Shown here in pieces: positions 14,739 through 19,871 of a stretch of DNA of 19,871 bases; position 1 is the first letter of the stretch, and each line of letters starts with the position of its first letter. The DNA comes from CAVRZY01 sp963725415. GTDB taxonomy: Bacteria > Acidobacteriota > Terriglobia > Bryobacterales > Bryobacteraceae. The notes beneath the pieces are model-generated. The model did not search any database, was not told the origin of the DNA, and worked only from the letters and a program-made list of their open reading frames with translations. The position numbers and the translations under genes are program-made. The stretch is from contig CAVRZY010000023.1 in the NCBI GenBank assembly GCA_963725415.1, positions 1 through 19,871 on the forward strand. Direction: 5' to 3'.

Positions 14739-17700
14739 ATGGAGAGGCACAGATTCTTGACGCTTATGCGTCTGGTATTGGTACTAGTCGCCGCTTGCTT
14801 GGGAATTGACCAGGGCATCCGCGCGCAAAACCCGAATGGCAAGACCCCGCCGGGACAAATGCGGAGAACGACACAAGCTCAGAGGAAAGCTGCCAGATCC
14901 CGTCAGGCCCCACAGAAGAAAGGCGTGAGCAAAGTTTTCGCAGGGGTGAACCCGGCCACCAAAACGTTGAGCCCGCTTGCGGCGGGGCTGAGCACGACTG
15001 CCACGATGAGCGCCCCCCTCGCAGCGCCGGATTATTTCGGTGTTGCGAACTGGGCCAATAGCCCGCTGCCGGCGATCGATCCGCTCACTGGGGCCATCAC
15101 GGGCGGGATCCGCAAGTTTGTCAACACACTGCCAGGTCTGTGTGGCGTTTCGCCTTGGGGCACGGCTGGCGCAAACGAACTCGGACAGTGTATCCCCCTC
15201 GCGACCCCGTTTGCGGCTCCGCCGGCCGGGGTCCCCGCGGATGGTCAGTACTACGAAATCGGGTTGAAGGACTATTTCCGGCAAATGCATACCGACCTGC
15301 CCGCCACCAAACTTCGGGGATATACGGATCTCAACCCGGCAGCCAGTTCATTCGGGGTCAACCAGTATCTGGGACCCCTGATCCTGGCCCGGAAGGGCGT
15401 GCCGGTGCGCGTGAAGTTCAGCAACAACCTTGGCACGGGCATCGCCGGCAACCTCTTCATCCCCACAGATACCACCTACATGGGGGCGGGGAAGGGGCCC
15501 GATGGGACTCCCTACACGCAGAACCGCGCCACCCTACATCTCCATGGCGGCAACACTCCGTGGATCAGCGACGGGACGCCGCACCAGTGGACGGTCCCTA
15601 ACGGAGAGCTGACCAACTTCAAGAAGGGCCTCAGCGCGCGGGACGTCCCCGATATGCCGGCTACGGGGACCGGGTCGCTTACGTTCTACTGGACGAACCA
15701 GCAGGGCGGCCGGTTGATGTTCTACCACGACCACGCCTATGGCATCACCCGCCTGAACGTTTACGCCGGCGAGGCCGCGGGTTACCTGCTGGTTGACCCG
15801 GCGCAAGAAGACTTGCTGGCTGCTGCCACCGTTCCCGGGACCGTCGGCGCCACCCCCGACCTCGCACACCTTGTTCCCTTGGTCATCCAGGACAAGACCT
15901 TCGTGCCCGACAATGGCGTCGCGGGTGGTCAACTGGCGGCCCAGGATCCTACCTGGGATGTCGGGAATTTCGGGGGCAAAGGCAGTCTCTGGTTCCCCCA
16001 TGTCTACATGCCTAACCAGAACCCATATGACCAAGGCGGGGCAAACGCTTATGGCCGGTGGGACTACGGTCCATGGTTCTGGCCTCCGCAGAACCCCGCG
16101 ACCCTGGTGAGCCCTCCGGTCCCGTGCACCAGCGTGGCCTATCCGGGTCAGACTCTGACTTGCCCCGGGACGCCCAACCCATCCGGCACCCCGGAAGGTT
16201 TCATGGACACCCCGGTGGTCAACGGCACCGTCTACCCCAAGCTCGTGCTGGAGCCCAGAGCCTACCGGTTTCAGATCCTGAATGCCGGCAATGATCGTGC
16301 GCTCAACCTGCAGCTCTATGTGGCCGACCCCCTGAGTGTCGCCGTTACGAACGGAGGCACAGGTTATACGTCTGCTCCCACTGTCGGCTTCACGGGTGGT
16401 GGCGGCGGAGGCGCTGTTGCTACAGCAACCATATCAACTGGTTCCGTTACTGAGGTCATGCTTACGAACGGAGGCACTGGTTATACCTCTCCTGTTGTCA
16501 CCTTCACGGGTGGTGGCGGCACCGGTGCTGCTGCTACGGCAGCAGTGACAAGTGGCGTCGTTACTGGCATCGTGGTGACGAGCGCAGGGACTGGTTATAC
16601 CTCTGCTCCTACGGTCGCCATCACGGACGTTACCGGCACAGGCGCCACTGCAACAGCAACAATAACGCCTGCTGGTTCCGTCATTGATATCACGGTTACG
16701 AACCCAGGGGCAGGTTGGACTTCTGCTCCCGTTGTCACCTTGACGGGTGGTGGCGGCACAGGCGCTACTGCCATTGCTTCGATCAATATGGAAGTCAAAA
16801 TGGTTGATGCTGTCCCGCACACGGCGGCGTCGACCCTGCCGCTCTGCACCACCGCCACAGCGATCAGCGCCGGAGCAGGCCTTGCCATCGCCGCCGTGAA
16901 CGGCGGCTTCCCGCTTAACGGAACGGGTCTGCCAGGGGGCTGCTGGCCGACGACCTGGCCTACGGATGGAAGGGATGGTGGCGTGCCGGATCCCACCACG
17001 GCGGGCCCGCCGATTATCCAAATCGGCACCGAAGGCGGCCTGCTGCCGAAGTCGGCCGTGATCCCCTCCACGCCGATGGGCTATGAATACAATCGCAGAA
17101 GCATCACAGTTTTGAATATCTTCAGCCACGGACTCCTTTTGGGGCCCGCGGAGCGGGCGGACGTCATCGTTGACTTCTCCGCATTTGCCGGTAAAACCCT
17201 CATTCTCTACAACGACGGGCCCGCGCCGGTCCCGGCGTTCGACCCACGCAGCGACTACTACACGGGCGACCCGGATCAGAGCACGACGGGCGGCGCACCA
17301 TCGACGATACCGGGCTACGGTCCCAACACCCGGACCATCATGCAAATCCAGGTAGCGGGAACTCCGAACACCAGCTTCAGCTTGGCCTCGCTGCAATCAG
17401 CTTTGCCGGGCATCTTCGCCACGACGCAGGACCCGATCATCGTGCCAGAAACTGCTTACCCGGCTGGGAATGGTGGCGCCTTTACCGATGCGTACGCGAG
17501 GATCCAGGACACTTCCATGTCCTTCTTTAATGGCCCACTTACCGGTCTCACGCTGACGAACGGAGGCAGCGGTTATACCTCTGCTCCTGCTGTCGGCATC
17601 ACGGGTGGTGGCGGCTCAGGTGCTACTGCGACAGCAACATTAGGGCCCAGGGCCGTTGCCAGCCTCGCGCTTGGGAACGGAGGCAGTGGTTATACCTCTG

Positions 17701-19151
17701 CTCCTAATGTCAGCATCACGGGTGGCGGCGGCACCGGCGCTGCTGCTACAGCGACATTAGGGCCCAGGTCCGTTGCCAGCATCGCCGTTACGAACGGAGG
17801 CAGTGGATATACCTCGGTTCCTACGGTCACCATCACGGGTGGTGGCGGCAGCGGCGCTACTGCTACAGCAACAATACGAAGTAACGGACAGCGCAACGTT
17901 ACTGCCATCACGGTTACCAACGGAGGCAGCGGCTACACGTCTGCTCCTACGGTCACCATCACGGGCGGTGGCGGCTCAGGCGCTGCTGCTACAGCCACGC
18001 TAGGACCCGGCGCCGTTGCCAGCCTGGCACTTACGAGGGGAGGCAGCGGCTATACGTCTGCTCCTACGGTCAGCATCACGGGTGGTGGCGGCACCGGCGC
18101 TGCTGCTACAGCAACGTTAGGACCTGCCTTCGTTGCCAGCCTCACGCTTACGAACGGAGGCACTGGTTATACGTCTGCTCCTACGGTCAGCATCACGGGT
18201 GGTGGCGGCGCCGGCGCTGCCGCTATAGCAACCGCGCCCGTGACGCCGCTGCTACCCAAGGCCATCCAGGAGCTCTTTACCCTGGATTATGGACGCATGA
18301 ATGCCACACTGGGGGTCGAGCTGCCGTTCACCAACTTCCTGACCCAGACAACGATCCCCTACGGCTACGTCGATCCGCCCACCGAGATCTTCAAGGACGG
18401 TGAGACCCAAATCTGGAAGATCACCCACAATGGCGTGGACACCCACTTCATCCACTTCCACCTGTTCAACGTCCAGGTGATCAACCGGGTTGGCTGGGAC
18501 GGTGCGATCAAGCCGCCGGACCCCAACGAGCTGGGCTGGAAGGACACCGTCCGGATGAACCCGTTGGAAGACATCATCGTCGCGCTGAGTCCTATGAAGC
18601 AAAATCTTCCTTGGAGGCTTCCCAACAGCGTTCGGCCTCTGGACGTGACGCAGCCGGTGGGCTACGCATCCACCATGACGTTCACCAACGTCGATCCAAC
18701 CAACCAGCCAGCCACTGTCACCAACGACCTGACCAACTTTGGCTGGGAGTACGTCTGGCACTGCCACATCCTGGGTCATGAAGAGAACGACATGATGCGC
18801 GCCATGATCCTGGCGGTTCCACCAGATGCGCCCACTAACCTGCTTGCCACCGTGCCTACTGGTAAGCCGGCCGTGACCTTGACCTGGACGGACAACTCAC
18901 TCAACGAGACCGGCTTCACCATCCAGAGGGCCACGAACTCTGCCTTCACGGTAGGGCTGACGACGTTTACTGTTGGGCCGGGAACTACGACCTTCACGGA
19001 CACGACGGTAAAGAAGGGGACGACGTACTACTACAGGGTGATAGCCAACAATGTGGTCGGCTACACCAGGGCGTACGCCGCTCCAGCGGTCGGCTATCCT
19101 CATCTGTCCGCCGACTCCCCAGCCGTCATCTCTAACAGCGTCACACCGTGA
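14739..19151 (+). CDS. Large secreted multicopper oxidase with internal tandem repeats and Fn3 domain
   Basis: 1470 residues. ATG 14739 has AGGAG 10 bases upstream and opens a Sec signal (LMRLVLVLVAACLG). The copper ligands are complete: H267/H269 in TLHLHGG, H330/H332 in YHDHAYG, H1236/H1239/H1241 in THFIHFH, and WHCHILGHEENDM with C1342, H1347 and M1352 (canonical HCHxxxHxxxxM). The three cupredoxin domains are interrupted twice by glycine-rich repeats (about 536-686 and 939-1167). A fibronectin III domain follows (about 1362-1450). The enzyme should couple four one-electron oxidations to reduction of O2 to water outside the cytoplasm. Size and Fn3 tail recall the OmpB/MofA group linked to iron or manganese, but substrate is inference. 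It lies divergent to a membrane regulator and ends at a strong hairpin. Most homologous enzymes lack the repeats, so the length is unusual. Confidence 0.9.
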   Translation: MERHRFLTLMRLVLVLVAACLGIDQGIRAQNPNGKTPPGQMRRTTQAQRKAARSRQAPQKKGVSKVFAGVNPATKTLSPLAAGLSTTATMSAPLAAPDYFGVANWANSPLPAIDPLTGAITGGIRKFVNTLPGLCGVSPWGTAGANELGQCIPLATPFAAPPAGVPADGQYYEIGLKDYFRQMHTDLPATKLRGYTDLNPAASSFGVNQYLGPLILARKGVPVRVKFSNNLGTGIAGNLFIPTDTTYMGAGKGPDGTPYTQNRATLHLHGGNTPWISDGTPHQWTVPNGELTNFKKGLSARDVPDMPATGTGSLTFYWTNQQGGRLMFYHDHAYGITRLNVYAGEAAGYLLVDPAQEDLLAAATVPGTVGATPDLAHLVPLVIQDKTFVPDNGVAGGQLAAQDPTWDVGNFGGKGSLWFPHVYMPNQNPYDQGGANAYGRWDYGPWFWPPQNPATLVSPPVPCTSVAYPGQTLTCPGTPNPSGTPEGFMDTPVVNGTVYPKLVLEPRAYRFQILNAGNDRALNLQLYVADPLSVAVTNGGTGYTSAPTVGFTGGGGGGAVATATISTGSVTEVMLTNGGTGYTSPVVTFTGGGGTGAAATAAVTSGVVTGIVVTSAGTGYTSAPTVAITDVTGTGATATATITPAGSVIDITVTNPGAGWTSAPVVTLTGGGGTGATAIASINMEVKMVDAVPHTAASTLPLCTTATAISAGAGLAIAAVNGGFPLNGTGLPGGCWPTTWPTDGRDGGVPDPTTAGPPIIQIGTEGGLLPKSAVIPSTPMGYEYNRRSITVLNIFSHGLLLGPAERADVIVDFSAFAGKTLILYNDGPAPVPAFDPRSDYYTGDPDQSTTGGAPSTIPGYGPNTRTIMQIQVAGTPNTSFSLASLQSALPGIFATTQDPIIVPETAYPAGNGGAFTDAYARIQDTSMSFFNGPLTGLTLTNGGSGYTSAPAVGITGGGGSGATATATLGPRAVASLALGNGGSGYTSAPNVSITGGGGTGAAATATLGPRSVASIAVTNGGSGYTSVPTVTITGGGGSGATATATIRSNGQRNVTAITVTNGGSGYTSAPTVTITGGGGSGAAATATLGPGAVASLALTRGGSGYTSAPTVSITGGGGTGAAATATLGPAFVASLTLTNGGTGYTSAPTVSITGGGGAGAAAIATAPVTPLLPKAIQELFTLDYGRMNATLGVELPFTNFLTQTTIPYGYVDPPTEIFKDGETQIWKITHNGVDTHFIHFHLFNVQVINRVGWDGAIKPPDPNELGWKDTVRMNPLEDIIVALSPMKQNLPWRLPNSVRPLDVTQPVGYASTMTFTNVDPTNQPATVTNDLTNFGWEYVWHCHILGHEENDMMRAMILAVPPDAPTNLLATVPTGKPAVTLTWTDNSLNETGFTIQRATNSAFTVGLTTFTVGPGTTTFTDTTVKKGTTYYYRVIANNVVGYTRAYAAPAVGYPHLSADSPAVISNSVTP
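16344..16794 (+). repeat. In-frame tandem repeat block 1 (4 units) in the oxidase
   Basis: Four units of 38-40 codons start at 16344, 16461, 16575 and 16695. The consensus is VTNGGTGYTSAPTV followed by ITGGGGTGATATA and a variable tail. The block interrupts cupredoxin domain 2 between NLQLYVADPLS and MEVKMVDAVP, segments that appear adjacent in related oxidases. Units differ from each other more than in block 2; unit 3 has DVTGTG in place of the GGGGTG run, and unit 4 has GW instead of GY. Confidence 0.9.
17553..18240 (+). repeat. In-frame tandem repeat block 2 (6 units) in the oxidase
   Basis: Six units of about 36-42 codons begin at 17553. Consensus: LTNGGSGYTSAPTVSITG, then GGGGTGAAATATLGP, then xVAS. 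DNA identity between units is high (recurring words AACGGAGGCAGCGGTTATAC and ATCACGGGTGGTGGCGGC), so the block could expand or contract by recombination. It lies between SMSFFNGPLTG and LPKAIQELFTLDYGRMNATL, just ahead of the third cupredoxin domain. The third unit has a different tail (TIRSNGQRNVTAIT). Confidence 0.92.
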
Positions 19152-19162
19152 GTCACATCGCA

Positions 19163-19195
19163 CTTCCAGCGTCAGCCCCTGGCTGACGCTGGAAG
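19163..19195 (+). terminator. Strong hairpin after the multicopper oxidase
   Basis: A perfect 15-bp stem (CTTCCAGCGTCAGCC with GGCTGACGCTGGAAG) closes a 3-base loop, 11 bases after the oxidase stop codon. No T run follows, so it is an imperfect intrinsic terminator or an mRNA 3'-end stabiliser. Confidence 0.65.
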
Positions 19196-19205
19196 ACGCC
19201 TGCAA

Positions 19206-19350
19206 CTAGTGCATCGTCCGATTAGTCCTTTGGAGTATCCGGTTCGGGGCAAAACGGGTACAGGCCACCAATTGCCCACTGCGCAATTGGCGCCTGTCCC
19301 CGTTTTGCGCGGTCTACATACCAGAAAGCACTTGTCGGACGATGCACTAG
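19206..19350. mobile_element. MITE/REP-like palindromic element
   Basis: Perfect 16-bp terminal inverted repeats, CTAGTGCATCGTCCGA (19206-19221) and its complement (19335-19350), bound a 145-bp element with no coding capacity. Nested inside is a second long inverted repeat: GCAAAACGGGTACAGGC (19249-19265) against GCCTGTCCCCGTTTTGC (19292-19308), with one mismatch, and CCAATTGC/GCGCAATTGG towards the centre. From memory, the AAAACGGGGACAGGC word recurs in REP-type repeats linked to RAYT transposases. No clear target duplication is visible beyond the CTAG inside the ends. No transposase is in the window, so it would have to be mobilised in trans. Confidence 0.75.
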
Positions 19351-19362
19351 ACTGAACGTCGG

Positions 19363-19406
19363 CGTCGCCATTCTTTGCTCCGAGGGGCAAAGAATGGCGA
19401 CGTTTT
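19363..19406 (+). terminator. Intrinsic terminator between convergent genes
   Basis: A perfect 16-bp stem, CGTCGCCATTCTTTGC (19363-19378) with GCAAAGAATGGCGACG (19387-19402), has an 8-base loop and is followed by TTTT (19403-19406). It reads as a rho-independent terminator on the plus strand. The stem could also stop transcripts of the convergent fucosidase gene. Confidence 0.7.
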
Positions 19407-19441
19407 CGCTTGGATATGGCGGCCAGTCGGAATCCCGCTGC

Positions 19442-19871
19442 TCACTTGGTGTTGATCGCCAGCACGCTGACATGGGGGTCGGAGGGCTGGTCGGGGAGCT
19501 GAATGCTGAGACGATCGGCGGTCTGGTTGAACTTTAGTGACCGGCCTCCGGCCAGCGGGGTTACTCGGGAGACGCGCCCCTTCAAGCCGCTTACTTCCAG
19601 GCTGCCCTTGGGCCAGTCGAACACGTGTAGGTAAATGGTGTCGCCCTTGGCCGTGGTTCTGCCGAAGGAGAGATTCTGAAGGGGGCCGTAGGTCGTTCCG
19701 TAAATCGAGTCGCCGTTGACTTTGAGCCATTCGCCGATGCCGCGCAGGCGCTCCTCGAACTCCGGCTGGATGGTTCCCTCGGGGGTGGGTCCGACGTTGA
19801 GCAGGAAATTGCCGCCCTTGCTCACCACGTCTACCAGGGTGCGGATCAACTGGGTGGTGGACTTGTAGTTG
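19442..19871 (-). CDS. GH29 alpha-L-fucosidase, C-terminal part (runs off window)
   Basis: 143 codons are visible; the 5' part lies beyond the right edge. The sequence GGNFLLNVGPTPEGTIQPEF is the strongly conserved end of the GH29 catalytic barrel, followed by RLRGIGEWLKVNGDSIYGT, also typical. After it comes a C-terminal beta-sandwich (about 60 residues: GDTIYLHVFDWPKGSLEV and on) ending LAINTK and TGA. The family removes alpha-linked L-fucose from glycans with retention of configuration; the nucleophile and acid/base residues lie in the missing part. It converges with the multicopper oxidase. Confidence 0.88.
   Translation of the reverse strand, partial: NYKSTTQLIRTLVDVVSKGGNFLLNVGPTPEGTIQPEFEERLRGIGEWLKVNGDSIYGTTYGPLQNLSFGRTTAKGDTIYLHVFDWPKGSLEVSGLKGRVSRVTPLAGGRSLKFNQTADRLSIQLPDQPSDPHVSVLAINTK

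Noticed and set aside
16344..18240. Regularly spaced repeats that could be taken for a CRISPR array
   Set aside because: Units are 108-126 bases, in frame, encode a conserved peptide and lie within an oxidase; there are no short identical repeats with unique spacers and no cas genes.

Overview
The window looks like accessory chromosome from a high-GC member of the Acidobacteriota, most likely the Solibacter/Bryobacter group. The basis is gene style: a secreted seven-bladed SBBP propeller protein with the C-terminal domain typical of Solibacter (TIGR03437-like), a Tat-exported Gfo/Idh/MocA oxidoreductase, a winged-helix/TolB-like/TPR regulator, and several secreted carbohydrate-active proteins. 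No rRNA or other marker gene is present, so the assignment is inference.

Left third (1-6821). The dominant structure is a giant imperfect palindrome. Bases 1-2396 are an inverted second copy of 2413-4814, joined through a 16-nt spacer at 2397-2412. The right arm carries two minus-strand genes: an intact secreted amidohydrolase (5380-4259, partly outside the palindrome) and a GH36/melibiase-like glycosidase (start 4207) whose 3' end is lost at the palindrome centre. The left arm carries frameshifted copies of the same two genes. Arm identity is patchy: the intergenic spacer and some blocks are nearly identical, while about 985-2085 is clearly diverged, often at third codon positions. Upstream of these genes, on the same strand, is the oxidoreductase (6821-5511). 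It is separated from the amidohydrolase by a ~95-bp palindromic repeat. The three genes form a probable sugar-processing operon.

Middle (6999-12289). Two plus-strand genes are tightly coupled: the SBBP propeller protein (6999-10563) and a secreted protein resembling polysaccharide lyases in architecture (10572-12289). Each is interrupted by one single-base frameshift (about 8815 and about 11630), and each is restored to a sensible full-length protein if that base is corrected.

Right third (12367-19871). A minus-strand membrane regulator (winged helix, TM, TolB-like, TPR) is divergent from a 1470-residue secreted multicopper oxidase with all copper ligands. The oxidase carries two blocks of tandem glycine-rich repeats (4 and 6 units) inserted in its core and a C-terminal Fn3 domain. 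It is followed by a strong hairpin, a 145-bp MITE/REP-like palindromic element, and a second hairpin with a T run. The C-terminal end of a GH29 alpha-L-fucosidase enters from the right edge on the minus strand.

Taken together, this is a carbohydrate-scavenging neighbourhood (fucosidase, melibiase-like hydrolase, lyase-like protein, sugar oxidoreductase, amidohydrolase) beside a large extracytoplasmic metallo-oxidase. The most unusual items are the 2 x 2.4 kb mosaic palindrome and the repeat-expanded oxidase. The palindrome may be an assembly or amplification artefact, and the window starts inside it, which adds to that suspicion.
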